Source: Pseudocolwellia sp. AS88
GTDB taxonomy: Bacteria; Pseudomonadota; Gammaproteobacteria; Enterobacterales; Alteromonadaceae
Assembly (NCBI RefSeq): GCF_030551755.1
Contig: NZ_JAUPEC010000032.1
Span: 1 to 39,473 of the forward strand
Length of the DNA: 39,473 bases
Direction: 5' to 3'
A model generated the notes under the pieces. The model had not been told where the DNA came from. It did not search any database and saw nothing but the letters and a program-made list of their open reading frames with translations. The stretch's first letter is position 1. Each line of letters starts with the position of its first letter. Positions 25,462-38,221 of this stretch are shown piece by piece. A program made the translations under genes and the position numbers.

Positions 25462-26772
25462 TTATAAAAATCGTTTAAGTAACCGATCTATTTGAGTAAG
25501 ACGAATCTTTTTAATGAGCTTTTTAGGCTTAGGCGCATAATCGGCAACGGTATCTAATTTCGAGTAATGATTCAGAATTTGAGTGTTAGCGAAAATAATA
25601 TCCGTTTCTTTTTTAAGATCAGGCAATAAGGTTCTATCTACATCGTCTAATACTAAACCATTTTCTAAATCTAAAGACCAAGCTCTTGGATTTAAATTAC
25701 TACCGGTTAATAAGTGATAGCGCTCATCAGAAACAATGCCTTTTAAATGAAAGCTATTACTTTCATGCTTCCATAATCTAACAGTCAACAAGCCTGAATC
25801 GACAAATTTCTGCCAACGCTTAACAAAACGCAGTAATAGCATTTCATATAAATACGGCACAATACCTATAGTGGTAAAGTCTTTTTCATCTGGAATAAAA
25901 AAGTCATTGGCTGTTTTATCACCAATCACAATAGTGATTTTAACGCCACGCTTCAAAGCTTTAATAATGTCTTTTTTTAGTGGTTTAGGTAAATTAAAGT
26001 AAGGTGTAAAAATCAGTAATGATGTTTCACTTTTCTGGATCAACCTTCTTATGCTTCTATTCAAATCATTACGTAACGCGCCGCAGGCAACCAAAGGTTT
26101 TATAATAACATTTTGCTGTGTTTTACATTGAGCTAAACGATAAGAAGAACGCTTGATCAGAGCTTTAAGTTTGGCCACACTGGCTTTATTATAATTGGTA
26201 ATTTCACCACGGTTTAATAACGGACATAATTCAGACTCAACAAAAGTAAAATCTAAATAATCACAAAAGCTGTTTGAGAGCGGTCTAGAATTAATAAGAT
26301 AGTAACGATCAAGTCTGTATTTTTCTTCTTGGTGTAAGTAAATATTATTGATACTTGCACCTGTATAGAATACAGAATGATCAAATACCATGCCTTTCAA
26401 ATGTAATACACCTAAAAGTTCTTTACTTTTTACAGGTACACCATAAATATCAATAACTTCAGCGTATTCTTCAGCAAGCTTTAAATAAAGACTACGATTA
26501 CCTAAATGGGCTTTTTCACCAATTAAGCCACGTCGAGCACGATGAAAATCAACAAATACTTTTATTTCTAATTGGGGATTGGCAATTTTAGCTTTGTATA
26601 AGGCATGAAGCACTTCTCTGCCGGCTTCATCATCTTGCAGATAAAGAGCGGTTATATAGATGCGGCGCTTAGCTTGGGTAATTAAATCAAGTAGAGCTTG
26701 TTTATACTGCTTTGCTGAGAAAAATGCTTGAATATCTACATCTGACTTGCCAACTGATGACAACAATTCCAT
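25462..26772 (-). CDS. pssA: CDP-diacylglycerol-serine O-phosphatidyltransferase (PLD type)
   Basis: Makes phosphatidylserine from CDP-diacylglycerol and serine (EC 2.7.8.8), the precursor of phosphatidylethanolamine, at the inner face of the membrane. The 436-residue protein matches E. coli PssA (451) over its length. Matching segments include VDFHRARRGLIG, the first HKD motif HLKGMVFD (124-131), TPYFNLP, VIGDKTANDFFIPDE, and the second HKD-type HLKGIVSDERYHLLTGSNLNPRAW. It has a basic C-terminus (LIKKIRLTQIDRLLKRFL). AAGG lies 6 nt before the ATG. Confidence 0.96.
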   Translation of the reverse strand: MELLSSVGKSDVDIQAFFSAKQYKQALLDLITQAKRRIYITALYLQDDEAGREVLHALYKAKIANPQLEIKVFVDFHRARRGLIGEKAHLGNRSLYLKLAEEYAEVIDIYGVPVKSKELLGVLHLKGMVFDHSVFYTGASINNIYLHQEEKYRLDRYYLINSRPLSNSFCDYLDFTFVESELCPLLNRGEITNYNKASVAKLKALIKRSSYRLAQCKTQQNVIIKPLVACGALRNDLNRSIRRLIQKSETSLLIFTPYFNLPKPLKKDIIKALKRGVKITIVIGDKTANDFFIPDEKDFTTIGIVPYLYEMLLLRFVKRWQKFVDSGLLTVRLWKHESNSFHLKGIVSDERYHLLTGSNLNPRAWSLDLENGLVLDDVDRTLLPDLKKETDIIFANTQILNHYSKLDTVADYAPKPKKLIKKIRLTQIDRLLKRFL

Positions 26773-26940
26773 TAACTGCCTTATAAGAATTTAATGTTTA
26801 GCACGACCATATTTCGCGCGTTCAAACAAATATTATAACGTAATTTAACGGCAAATAACCTAAAAGTCAGACTTTTAAGTTATTCACGTTATTGTTTTAG
26901 TTGGAGTTGAGAATTAAACTGAAGAGAAATTGAGTTGAAG

Positions 26941-29368
<2,428 letters not shown>

Positions 29369-29881
29369 GTGAATAAAAAACATATTATCCAAAATATCTT
29401 ACAGCATTTATTAAAAGAATTAGAAGCAACTCAACTAGCTGCTCATAACGCTCACTTAGCGGCAATTGATGATCAATCGATTGCTGAAACGCAATACGAT
29501 ACTGTAGCGATAGAAGCAGGCTATCTCGCTGAAGGACAATCAAAACGGGTAGAAGAAATTAAACAGTCAATTAAGCAGTTCGAACAATTTAATTCACAAG
29601 AATTAGCTGCATCGCCTACTATTGTTTTAGGTTCTTTAGTTCAGCTAGAGAAAGGGGTTGAAAATAATGAGTGGCTTTTTATCGCGCCTTCTGCCGCTGG
29701 TTTTAAATGTGAAATAATAACGGATAAAGACAATAATCTAACGAACAAAATTACAGTGATAACACCTCATTCGCCGATGGGACAAGCGTTAATCACTAAA
29801 GAAATTGATGATGAAATTACGCTATTAATACCTGGAATTAACAGCGCGAAAGATCCAGACTATATCAATGAAATAAGATAG
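29369..29881 (+). CDS. GreA/GreB C-terminal-domain-like protein
   Basis: A 170-residue protein starting at GTG; no upstream or nearby in-frame ATG fits better. The N-terminal half (1-85) is helical and Ala/Glu-rich, suggesting a coiled coil. The C-terminal half ends in ITPHSPMGQALITKEIDDEITL, resembling the FKBP-like tail of transcript cleavage factors GreA/GreB (SPLGxALLGK...GDE). This suggests an RNA-polymerase-binding protein. The acidic tip needed for transcript cleavage is not evident. It is convergent with the MFS gene (29 bp between stops) and divergent from fadH. The function is uncertain. Confidence 0.65.
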   Translation: MNKKHIIQNILQHLLKELEATQLAAHNAHLAAIDDQSIAETQYDTVAIEAGYLAEGQSKRVEEIKQSIKQFEQFNSQELAASPTIVLGSLVQLEKGVENNEWLFIAPSAAGFKCEIITDKDNNLTNKITVITPHSPMGQALITKEIDDEITLLIPGINSAKDPDYINEIR

Positions 29882-29909
29882 AAGCTTAATACATAAGTTT
29901 AAGAATACT

Positions 29910-31283
29910 TTAACTGTGCTGAGGATTTAATAAGGCTTTAATACTTAGAATATCAGCTAGTTTTTCATCTATTTTTAAGTAAGCCACTGATTCTTGATAA
30001 ACCAGAGTTGCTTCTAAAACTCCAGGCATATTAATTAAATGTTCAGCCACTTCATCAGCTTGTTCTTCACTTTGAAGTGATATAGCAAAGCTAAAATTCT
30101 TCGACTTTTTAAGCGGTTTCATACCTAAGGTAAGTACAGCCCACACGATACATAATACCGCCATAACTAAGAATATGGATTGTTCACCAAAGTTACTCGC
30201 AATAGCTCCACCCACTACACCACCAGTAAATGCACCTAAAAATTGACTACTTGAATAAATCCCCATTGCACTACCTTTAACGCCAGCAGGCGCAATACGA
30301 GAAAGTATTGACGGCATAGTCGCTTCTAAATAATTAAAAGCAGTAAAGAACATAATCACTAAAACAACTAACGACCAAAAACCAAGTGGTAAATACCATA
30401 ACAGTGATAATGCTAAAGCTAATAGTAAAACGGCAGCAGTAAACATTTGTTTTTCTTTCTGCTTTTTCATCGCAAAAATCATAAAAGGTACCATCAAGAA
30501 AAATGATCCTAATAAAGCCGGTAAATAAAGTTGCCAATGTTGCTCTAAAGCCAAGCCACTCGCTACAAATTGTTTAGGTAAAGTAATAAAACAGGCGGTT
30601 AATGCCATATGTAAAACAAATACACCTGAATTTAAACGACTAAGCTGCGAGTCTTTTATGAGTTTTCGTAATTGTTCAGGTAAGGCAACATTATCACCTT
30701 TCGGTGCTTTATTTACGGTATGAGGCACCATAAACTGAATCATCAGCATGGCAAAAATACTTAATATAGCTGTTAGCCAGAATAAACCACTTAAACCAAA
30801 CGACTGTGCAACTATCGGTCCGATAACCATTGCCGCAGCAAAAGATAAACCAATAAACATTCCAATAGTCGCCATCACTTTCGGTCGTTGTTCTTCACGA
30901 GTAATATCAGCCGCTAAAGCCAATATAGCGCTGGCAATGGCTCCCATACCCTGTAAAGCTCGACCAAAAACAACACCATAAATAGTGTCAGACATGGCAG
31001 CAACAACACTACCAATAAGAAATACCACCAAACCACCTATTATTATTGGTTTTCGGCCATATTTGTCAGACAACATACCCATAGGTATTTGCAGCATTGC
31101 TTGGGTAAGGCCATAAGCACCAATGGCTAAACCCAACCAAATAGGGCTATAACCTGTAAGTTGCTCACCATAAATGGCGAACACAGGTAAGATCATAAAT
31201 AATCCAAGCATGCGTAAGCCAAATACGGTGGCTAAAGAAAACGCTGCTTTTTTTTCAATTTTATTTAAACCTGTGGTGCTCAT
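29910..31283 (-). CDS. MFS transporter, YajR-like with C-terminal cytoplasmic domain
   Basis: A 457-residue major facilitator with 12 membrane segments, the MFS motif A GMLSDKYGRKPII in the loop after TM2, and a soluble C-terminal domain (about 390-457, ferredoxin-like with MPGVLEATLVYQESVAYLKI). This layout matches E. coli YajR (454). The substrate is unknown; drug/proton antiport is the usual annotation. It is divergent from uvrA, the arrangement common in related bacteria next to ssb. Confidence 0.9.
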   Translation of the reverse strand: MSTTGLNKIEKKAAFSLATVFGLRMLGLFMILPVFAIYGEQLTGYSPIWLGLAIGAYGLTQAMLQIPMGMLSDKYGRKPIIIGGLVVFLIGSVVAAMSDTIYGVVFGRALQGMGAIASAILALAADITREEQRPKVMATIGMFIGLSFAAAMVIGPIVAQSFGLSGLFWLTAILSIFAMLMIQFMVPHTVNKAPKGDNVALPEQLRKLIKDSQLSRLNSGVFVLHMALTACFITLPKQFVASGLALEQHWQLYLPALLGSFFLMVPFMIFAMKKQKEKQMFTAAVLLLALALSLLWYLPLGFWSLVVLVIMFFTAFNYLEATMPSILSRIAPAGVKGSAMGIYSSSQFLGAFTGGVVGGAIASNFGEQSIFLVMAVLCIVWAVLTLGMKPLKKSKNFSFAISLQSEEQADEVAEHLINMPGVLEATLVYQESVAYLKIDEKLADILSIKALLNPQHS

Positions 31284-31426
31284 CGCTCTATTCTTATGTC
31301 TGTTTTGCTACATTAATTAAGAGCGTTATAGTATCACGACTCCACAATGAACAAAATGACATTTAATGTGAACTTAGGATAGTTTTTGTGCGATAATTGT
31401 TGGTTAGAAATCCACACGGAACCGTT

Positions 31427-34255
31427 ATGAGAAATATAGAAGTTAGAGGGGCTCGTACCCATAATCTAAAGAATATTAGTTTAGATATTCCTCGCGAAAA
31501 ACTCGTTGTTATTACCGGCCTCTCAGGCTCAGGAAAATCATCATTAGCTTTTGATACTTTATATGCTGAAGGTCAACGTCGTTATGTTGAATCTTTATCT
31601 GCTTATGCGCGTCAATTCTTATCATTAATGGAAAAACCCGATGTAGATCACATTGAAGGTTTATCGCCTGCAATTTCTATTGAACAAAAATCAACATCTC
31701 ACAACCCTCGTTCTACAGTTGGTACAATTACAGAAATATACGATTACTTGCGTCTACTATACGCTCGAGTAGGTGAGCCTCGCTGTCCAACACATAACGA
31801 ACCGCTTGCTGCACAAACTGTTTCTCAAATGGTAGATAATGTACTTGCTTTAGAGGAAGGTACAAAAGTCATGGTGCTAGCACCTGTGATGCAGAATCGT
31901 AAAGGTGAACATCTTAAGTTACTCGATAACTTATCAGCACAAGGCTACATTCGAGCTCGAATTGACGGCGAAGTGTATGACTTATCAGATCCTCCAACGT
32001 TAGAACTTCACAGAAAACACACCATTGAAGTAGTGGTTGATCGCTTAAAAGTAAGAGACGACATTCAATTACGTTTATCTGAATCTTTTGAAACGGCTTT
32101 AGCATTAACAGCAGGCACAGCAAAAGTTGCCTTTATGGATGAGCCCGATAGAGATGAGTTGTTGTTTTCAGCTAACTTTGCTTGTCCTCATTGTGGTTAT
32201 AGCATGCAAGAGTTAGAGCCTCGTTTATTCTCATTCAATAATCCAGCAGGCGCATGTCAAACGTGTGATGGTTTAGGTAATCAGCAGTTTTTCGACCAAA
32301 AACGTGTTATTTCAAACCCTGAACTTAGTTTAGCCGGTGGCGCTATTAGAGGCTGGGATAAGCGTAATTTCTATTACTTCCAAATGTTACAAGCCTTGGC
32401 TGAGCATTTTGATTTTGCCTTAGACAAACCTTTTAATGAATTGCCTGAAGAGCATCAAAAACTTATTTTACATGGTAGTGGTAAACAAGAAGTAGAATTT
32501 AAATACATGAATGACCGTGGCGATATCGTTATTCGAAATCACCCGTTTGAAGGTATTTTAAATAATATGGATCGCCGCTATCGTGAAACAGAATCGAATG
32601 CTGTACGTGATGAATTATCAAAATATCTGAATAGCCAACATTGTCCAGACTGTAATGGTAGCCGATTACGTTTGGAAGCACGCAACGTATTTGTAAATGA
32701 AACACCATTACCTGAAGTAGCTGAATATGCTATTGCAGACGCATTGAAGTTTTTCCAAGAGTTAGATTTGCCAGGTCAAAAAGGTCAAATTGCAGAGAAA
32801 ATACTCAAAGAAATTATCGATCGCCTTGGCTTCTTAGTAAACGTAGGATTGAACTATCTAAACCTTTCACGTGCAGCAGGTACGTTGTCAGGTGGTGAAG
32901 CTCAACGCATACGTTTAGCGAGTCAGATTGGCGCTGGTTTAGTTGGCGTTATGTATGTGCTTGATGAACCTTCAATCGGTTTGCATCAACGTGATAATGA
33001 ACGATTGCTTAAAACCTTAGTTCATCTACGTGATTTAGGTAATACCGTGATCGTCGTTGAGCATGATGAAGATGCTATTAGAGAAGCCGATCATGTGATT
33101 GATATTGGTCCTGGTGCAGGTGTTCATGGTGGTCAAATAATTGCTGAAGGTACCGTTGAAGATATATTAGCGTGTGAAGACTCACTTACTGGCAAGTACT
33201 TATCAGGCAGAGAGTGCATTGAAATACCTAAAACACGTACGCCTTTCGATAAAGACAATGTTGTTAAATTAATAGGCGCTACAGGTAACAACCTTAAGAA
33301 TGTAGATTTAACCATTCCAAACGGTTTAATGACTTGTGTAACCGGTGTTTCAGGCTCAGGTAAATCAACACTCATTAATGATACCTTATACAAACTTGCT
33401 CACATTGAACTTAATGGCGCGACGACTCAGGAACCTTCTCCATATAAAGAGATTATTGGTTTAGACCTCCTCGATAAAGTTATCGATATAGATCAAAGCC
33501 CAATAGGCAGAACGCCTCGTTCAAACCCTGCCACTTATACAGGTATATTTACTGCGGTAAGAGATATTTTTGCGGCGACACAAGAATCGCGCTCTCGTGG
33601 TTATAAACCTGGACGATTCAGTTTTAATGTTAAAGGTGGTCGTTGTGAAGCTTGTCAGGGTGACGGTTTGATCAAGGTAGAAATGCACTTTCTCCCTGAT
33701 GTATATGTGCCTTGTGATGATTGTAAAAGTCAGCGCTACAACCGTGAAACATTAGAGGTAAAATACAAAGGTAAAAACATTCATGAAGTACTCGATATGA
33801 CTATCGAAGATGCTTGTGAATTTTTTAACGCCATACCAGCTGTTAAACGTAAATTAGAAACCTTACTTGATGTAGGCTTAAGCTATATAAAACTTGGGCA
33901 ATCAGCGACAACATTGTCAGGTGGTGAAGCACAACGGGTTAAACTAGCTAAAGAGTTATCTAAACGTGATACAGGTAAAACCTTATATATATTAGATGAA
34001 CCAACAACTGGCTTGCATTTCCACGACATCAAACAATTACTACAAGTTATTCACCGTTTACGTGATCAAGGTAATACTATTGTTGTTATAGAACATAATT
34101 TAGATGTTGTGAAAACAGCTGATTGGGTGATAGATCTTGGTCCAGAAGGTGGTTCCGGTGGTGGTGAAATACTCGTATGTGGTACACCTGAAGAGGTAGC
34201 TGAACATAAAACATCTCATACAGCTGGATTTCTTAAAACTCTACTTAAGCAATAA
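31427..34255 (+). CDS. uvrA: Excinuclease ABC subunit A
   Basis: The DNA-damage recognition ATPase of nucleotide excision repair. From the ATG at 31427 the protein is 942 residues (E. coli 940) and starts [14 protein letters not shown]. The frame extends to a TTG at 31397, which would add ten unconserved residues. It has Walker [10 protein letters not shown] (31-39), zinc finger CPHC...CQTC, signature LSGGEAQRI, second Walker [10 protein letters not shown], second zinc module CEAC...CDDC, and second LSGGEAQRV. No LexA box (CTGT-N8-ACAG) is visible upstream. Confidence 0.97.
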   Translation: MRNIEVRGARTHNLKNISLDIPREKLVVITGLSGSGKSSLAFDTLYAEGQRRYVESLSAYARQFLSLMEKPDVDHIEGLSPAISIEQKSTSHNPRSTVGTITEIYDYLRLLYARVGEPRCPTHNEPLAAQTVSQMVDNVLALEEGTKVMVLAPVMQNRKGEHLKLLDNLSAQGYIRARIDGEVYDLSDPPTLELHRKHTIEVVVDRLKVRDDIQLRLSESFETALALTAGTAKVAFMDEPDRDELLFSANFACPHCGYSMQELEPRLFSFNNPAGACQTCDGLGNQQFFDQKRVISNPELSLAGGAIRGWDKRNFYYFQMLQALAEHFDFALDKPFNELPEEHQKLILHGSGKQEVEFKYMNDRGDIVIRNHPFEGILNNMDRRYRETESNAVRDELSKYLNSQHCPDCNGSRLRLEARNVFVNETPLPEVAEYAIADALKFFQELDLPGQKGQIAEKILKEIIDRLGFLVNVGLNYLNLSRAAGTLSGGEAQRIRLASQIGAGLVGVMYVLDEPSIGLHQRDNERLLKTLVHLRDLGNTVIVVEHDEDAIREADHVIDIGPGAGVHGGQIIAEGTVEDILACEDSLTGKYLSGRECIEIPKTRTPFDKDNVVKLIGATGNNLKNVDLTIPNGLMTCVTGVSGSGKSTLINDTLYKLAHIELNGATTQEPSPYKEIIGLDLLDKVIDIDQSPIGRTPRSNPATYTGIFTAVRDIFAATQESRSRGYKPGRFSFNVKGGRCEACQGDGLIKVEMHFLPDVYVPCDDCKSQRYNRETLEVKYKGKNIHEVLDMTIEDACEFFNAIPAVKRKLETLLDVGLSYIKLGQSATTLSGGEAQRVKLAKELSKRDTGKTLYILDEPTTGLHFHDIKQLLQVIHRLRDQGNTIVVIEHNLDVVKTADWVIDLGPEGGSGGGEILVCGTPEEVAEHKTSHTAGFLKTLLKQ

Positions 34256-34608
34256 TTAATCAGTAATTTTGGCTAGTCATATAAACCTATAAAACTGAAC
34301 TTGGGGTTAATAATAATCCCAAGTTTAGCTCACTTCAAAAATCACAATCGCATCCCTTTTAAAAATGGTTAAATCAAAAACACGACTATTTTTATTGGTA
34401 CTTTTTCCTAAAGCCAATTTAAAGTTATATTTTAAAAATAGAATCAGTTAGTTAACTCGTACAACAAAAACTATTCACCATGCAACTTCCAATGAAAACG
34501 TTTAGTTTTAAACGGCTTATATATACACCTCTTTTACTACTAGCTAACTCTGAATCATCCAGTTAAGATAATGACCATCTAATAACTCCTTTAAATACTG
34601 ACAATTAC
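34256..34608. other. Gap between uvrA and the membrane protein gene
   Basis: A 353-bp region. It holds a terminator-like hairpin at 34298-34325 and a short inverted repeat CGTTTA-GTTT-TAAACG at 34499-34514. No gene is visible. Confidence 0.5.
34298..34325 (+). terminator. Hairpin downstream of uvrA
   Basis: Arms AACTTGGG (34298-34305) and CCCAAGTT (34318-34325) with an AT-rich 12-nt loop, 43 bp past the uvrA stop. There is no strong T-run. Confidence 0.5.
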
Positions 34609-35253
34609 ATGATTTCAAAAACAAATGCCTTGATCTATTTTTTAGCTTTTTCCAGTGGTTTTAGCATTATGGGAATTGAATTATTGGGCGGACGTATTCT
34701 CGCGCCATTCTTCGGTAGTAGTGTTCATATTTGGGGCAGTATTATTACTGTTTTCATGCTCAGTTTATCTTTTGGCTATTTAATTGGCGGTAAGCTTTCT
34801 ACAAAAAATGCATCCCTAACGCGCTATGGATTAATATTCATCTTCGCGAGTATTACCGTTTTGCCTATTGTTTTCTTTTCTCAGGAATTGATGGAGCTGA
34901 TTTTTACAAATATTGAAGATAGCCGTTACGGTTCATTACTTGCCTCAATGGTATTATTTTTCATTCCAACCATTATTCTTGGGATGATATCTCCCTACTC
35001 TGTGCGTTTGCTCGTAACTGACAGTGAAAAAAGCGGACAAGTAGCAGGCATACTTTATTTTGTAAGTACCTTAGGTAGCGCATTGGGCACAATTATCACC
35101 TCTTTTTATATGGTGCTTGCCTTTAACGTAAACGATATTATTTTAGGTTTCAGCCTAACATTAGGTTTATTAGGTTTACTGGCTATAGCTTTACATAAAA
35201 CTATATTTAAGACGCACATGAAAAATACAGCTACAAATACAGTAATTAACTAA
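34609..35253 (+). CDS. Membrane half of a split TM/spermidine-synthase-like system
   Basis: A 214-residue protein with about six membrane segments. It begins GFSIMGIELLGGRILAPFFGSSVHIWGSII, the motif that opens the membrane domain of fused membrane/spermidine-synthase-like proteins. The second half (SPYSVRLLVTDSEKSGQVAGILYFVSTLGSALGT) matches the same domain. The protein ends before any PABS domain, which is instead encoded 9 bp downstream. The family's function is poorly defined, so I do not assign a reaction. The Shine-Dalgarno is weak. Confidence 0.8.
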   Translation: MISKTNALIYFLAFSSGFSIMGIELLGGRILAPFFGSSVHIWGSIITVFMLSLSFGYLIGGKLSTKNASLTRYGLIFIFASITVLPIVFFSQELMELIFTNIEDSRYGSLLASMVLFFIPTIILGMISPYSVRLLVTDSEKSGQVAGILYFVSTLGSALGTIITSFYMVLAFNVNDIILGFSLTLGLLGLLAIALHKTIFKTHMKNTATNTVIN

Positions 35254-35262
35254 GAGGTTTAC

Positions 35263-36150
35263 ATGTTCAAATATCTAAGTTTTATCGTTTTAATATTATT
35301 ACCTACTATGAGTTTCTCAAAGGTAATACATAGTGAACGCTCTTTATACCGAAACATTATTGTTGATGAAAAAGGTAATCAGCGTTGCTTAAAGTTTAAT
35401 ACCAAAAGCAGTAAAACTAACCAAAGCTGCATATTTACAGATAACCCTGACAAGCTTGTGTTTAATTACACTAAGCTCGTATTTTCAAGTTTGTTAATGA
35501 TAGATAACCCACAAAGAGTTCTCATTATTGGTTTAGGGGGGGGTACCTTATCAAATACAATTCATCAAATTTATCCTGATGCTTTTATTGATAATGTTGA
35601 AATAGATCCAGCCGTAACAAGCGTTGCTCGTGAATATTTTGGTTTTATAGAGAATGATAAAATAACCTCTGCGACTCAAGATGGGCGTATATTTATTAAA
35701 CGTGCTCAACTGAAAAAACAAAAATACGATTGGATAATTTTAGATGCCTTTAATGGTGACTATATTCCAGAGCATTTATTAACGAAAGAATTCTTTGAGG
35801 AAACTAAAAGTATTCTCGCTGAAAAAGGCATTATATCTGCGAATACCTTCTCTATAAGTAAATTATACAATCATGAATCAGCGACATATTATGATGTTTT
35901 TGGCGATTTCATTAATGTAGCTAATAAACGAAACAGCAACAGAATCATCTTGGCAGGTCATACAGAAGAACCAAGTAAAGAACTCATAAAAGCACGAGTT
36001 GAAAAGCTAACACCATTATTAAAACCTTTTGGTGTTGATATAGAAGAATTGAGTCAAAACATGGTTTCAACAAAAGACAACATAGATTGGCCTAAAAATA
36101 CTAAAGTGCTTACAGATCAATACTCTCCTGCAAATTTACTCAATTTATAA
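35263..36150 (+). CDS. Spermidine-synthase-like (PABS) protein with N-terminal signal or anchor
   Basis: A 295-residue protein with a hydrophobic N-terminus (LSFIVLILLPTMSFS) that looks like a signal peptide or anchor. A Rossmann methyltransferase-like PABS domain follows: GLGGGT (90-95), VEIDP (112-116), QDGR (139-142) and LDAFNGDYIPEHL (160-172). The usual aminopropyltransferase motif with DSSDP is replaced by DAFNGD, as in membrane-fused relatives, so true spermidine synthesis is doubtful. It lies 9 bp after the membrane half, with AAGAGG before the ATG, and is surely co-transcribed. Together the two genes equal one fused protein of the family. Confidence 0.82.
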   Translation: MFKYLSFIVLILLPTMSFSKVIHSERSLYRNIIVDEKGNQRCLKFNTKSSKTNQSCIFTDNPDKLVFNYTKLVFSSLLMIDNPQRVLIIGLGGGTLSNTIHQIYPDAFIDNVEIDPAVTSVAREYFGFIENDKITSATQDGRIFIKRAQLKKQKYDWIILDAFNGDYIPEHLLTKEFFEETKSILAEKGIISANTFSISKLYNHESATYYDVFGDFINVANKRNSNRIILAGHTEEPSKELIKARVEKLTPLLKPFGVDIEELSQNMVSTKDNIDWPKNTKVLTDQYSPANLLNL

Positions 36151-36171
36151 TAAAACTTCCCATTGAACCCC

Positions 36172-36207
36172 CTCTCAATTTACCAGTATAAATAGGTAAA
36201 TTGAGAG
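36172..36207 (+). terminator. Long hairpin after the PABS gene
   Basis: Perfect 13-bp stem CTCTCAATTTACC (36172-36184) / GGTAAATTGAGAG (36195-36207) with a 10-nt loop. It lies 22 bp past the stop and separates the pair from prpE. The downstream T-run is minimal. Confidence 0.6.
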
Positions 36208-36291
36208 TTAAGCTCATTAGCCAAAGGTCTAATGGTACCTTCTACTAGCAAGCTCTAAACTGGTTATTATCTATCCACCAAGGTAAGAACC

Positions 36292-38169
36292 ATGAGCTAT
36301 CAAGAAGAATACAATCAATCAAGTAATGACCCTATCACTTTTTGGAGGAAGCAAGCTGACGATATACAGTGGGTCAAAAAACCAAATATTATATTGTCTA
36401 AAAATAGCGAAAATAATTACCAATGGTTTGAAGATGGACAACTCAATACCTCATACCTTGCTTTGGATTATCATATAGAACAAGGTAATGGCGATACTAT
36501 CGCTTTAATCTACGACTCTCCAGTAACTAACAGTAAACAAAAATTCACTTATAATGAGTTAAAACATGAAGTTGCAAAGTTTGCCTGCGTTCTAAAAAAT
36601 AAAAACATCGAGAAAGGCGATCGTGTTCTCATTTATATGCCAATGATCTCACAAGCAGCCATAGCAATGCTAGCTTGTGCTCGCATAGGTGCAATTCATT
36701 CCGTGGTTTTTGGTGGTTTTTCTGCTCATGAGTTAGCAATACGAATAGATGATGCTCAACCAAAAGTTATTGTTTCCGCAAGTTGTGGTGTAGAGATTAA
36801 AAAAGTTATTCCATATAAACCTATGATCGACAAAGCTATTGAATTGGCACAATACAAACCATCTTCATGCATTATTTACCAACGAGAATTAATAGAAGCG
36901 AGTTTAGTAACTGATAGAGATTATAGTTGGGCATCTTTGATTGAAAACTCACCTGAAGTTGAACCTGTAGCCGTTAATGCGACAGACCCTCTATACATAC
37001 TCTATACATCAGGAACTACCGGGAAACCTAAAGGTGTGGTGCGTGATAACGGCTCACATGCCGTTGCTATGAAATATAGTATGAAAGCTATATACGATAT
37101 CGAGCCGGGCGAAGTATTTTGGGCGGCATCAGATGTGGGTTGGGTTGTTGGACACTCATATATTGTTTATGAGCCGCTAATAGCAGGATGTACAACTATT
37201 CTTTTTGAGGGAAAACCTGTATTCACACCTGATGCGGGAACATTCTGGCGAGTTTGTGAAGAATATAATGTAAAAGCATTATTTAGTGCCCCAACAGCTT
37301 TTAGAGCAATATGTAAAGAAGACCCAAATGCTGACTTGATACAAAAATATGACTTATCAAGTCTAAAAAGATTATATCTAGCCGGTGAACGATTAGACCC
37401 AGCAACCTATCAATGGCTAAAAGATAAAACAAATCTACCGGTTATCGATCATTGGTGGCAAACGGAAACAGGTTGGGCAATTGCTTCGATTCCTTATGGT
37501 ATTGAAGCTAAACAGACAAAAGCTGGCTCAGCAGGACTAGCAACTCCAGGATATGATATTAAAGTAGTTGATAGTTCTGGTAATGAATTAGCTAAAGGTG
37601 AAGAAGGTAATATCGCTATTAAATTACCATTACCGCCAGGCTGTTTAAGTACAATTTGGCAAAACCCTGAACGGTTTAAAGATGGCTATCACAATACATT
37701 TCCTGGCTACTATGTAACAGGCGATGGTGGGTACATCGACGAAGACGACTATCTTTTTATTATGGGAAGAACAGACGATATCATAAACGTTGCAGGTCAT
37801 CGAATGTCTACAGGTGAGATAGAAGAAGTTATATCTAATCATCCAGCTATTGCTGAGTGTGCGGTAATTGGTGGTCACTGCCCTATCAAAGGACAAGTAC
37901 CTTCGGCATTAGTTGTTATGAAAAATAATGTCAATTTAACTAATGAAGAGCTTATATCAGAGCTGAAGCAATCGATACGAGAGCAAATAGGACCTATAGC
38001 CAGTTTAAGAGAAGTACATATAGTTCAACGCTTGCCTAAAACCAGATCAGGAAAAATCTTAAGAAAAACTATAAGACAAATTGTTGATGGCGAAGAATAT
38101 CAAATACCTTCAACCATCGATGATCCTATAGTGTTAGAAGAATTTCAGCTATTATTAGGCGCAGCATAA
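36292..38169 (+). CDS. prpE: Propionyl-CoA synthetase
   Basis: Activates propionate to propionyl-CoA through an acyl-adenylate (EC 6.2.1.17), in the cytoplasm. The 625-residue protein (E. coli PrpE 628) aligns from end to end. It shows MPMISQAAIAMLACARIGAIHSVVFGGF-type segments, the AMP-binding YTSGTTGKPKG, SDVGWVVGHSYIVY, WWQTETGW and the catalytic Lys region KTRSGKILRKTIR. Acetyl-CoA synthetase is less likely, as the start and the DVGWVVGHSYIVY context match PrpE. The other prp genes are absent here. AAGG lies 8 nt before the ATG. Confidence 0.92.
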   Translation: MSYQEEYNQSSNDPITFWRKQADDIQWVKKPNIILSKNSENNYQWFEDGQLNTSYLALDYHIEQGNGDTIALIYDSPVTNSKQKFTYNELKHEVAKFACVLKNKNIEKGDRVLIYMPMISQAAIAMLACARIGAIHSVVFGGFSAHELAIRIDDAQPKVIVSASCGVEIKKVIPYKPMIDKAIELAQYKPSSCIIYQRELIEASLVTDRDYSWASLIENSPEVEPVAVNATDPLYILYTSGTTGKPKGVVRDNGSHAVAMKYSMKAIYDIEPGEVFWAASDVGWVVGHSYIVYEPLIAGCTTILFEGKPVFTPDAGTFWRVCEEYNVKALFSAPTAFRAICKEDPNADLIQKYDLSSLKRLYLAGERLDPATYQWLKDKTNLPVIDHWWQTETGWAIASIPYGIEAKQTKAGSAGLATPGYDIKVVDSSGNELAKGEEGNIAIKLPLPPGCLSTIWQNPERFKDGYHNTFPGYYVTGDGGYIDEDDYLFIMGRTDDIINVAGHRMSTGEIEEVISNHPAIAECAVIGGHCPIKGQVPSALVVMKNNVNLTNEELISELKQSIREQIGPIASLREVHIVQRLPKTRSGKILRKTIRQIVDGEEYQIPSTIDDPIVLEEFQLLLGAA

Positions 38170-38221
38170 ACATAATATTGTTCAGCTGCGTTTAAATATA
38201 ATCATGACAATGGACGTCAGA

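Noticed and set aside
31284-31426. LexA box expected between the MFS gene and uvrA
   Set aside because: No CTGT-N8-ACAG match is present; CTGTTTTGCTACAT has only one half.
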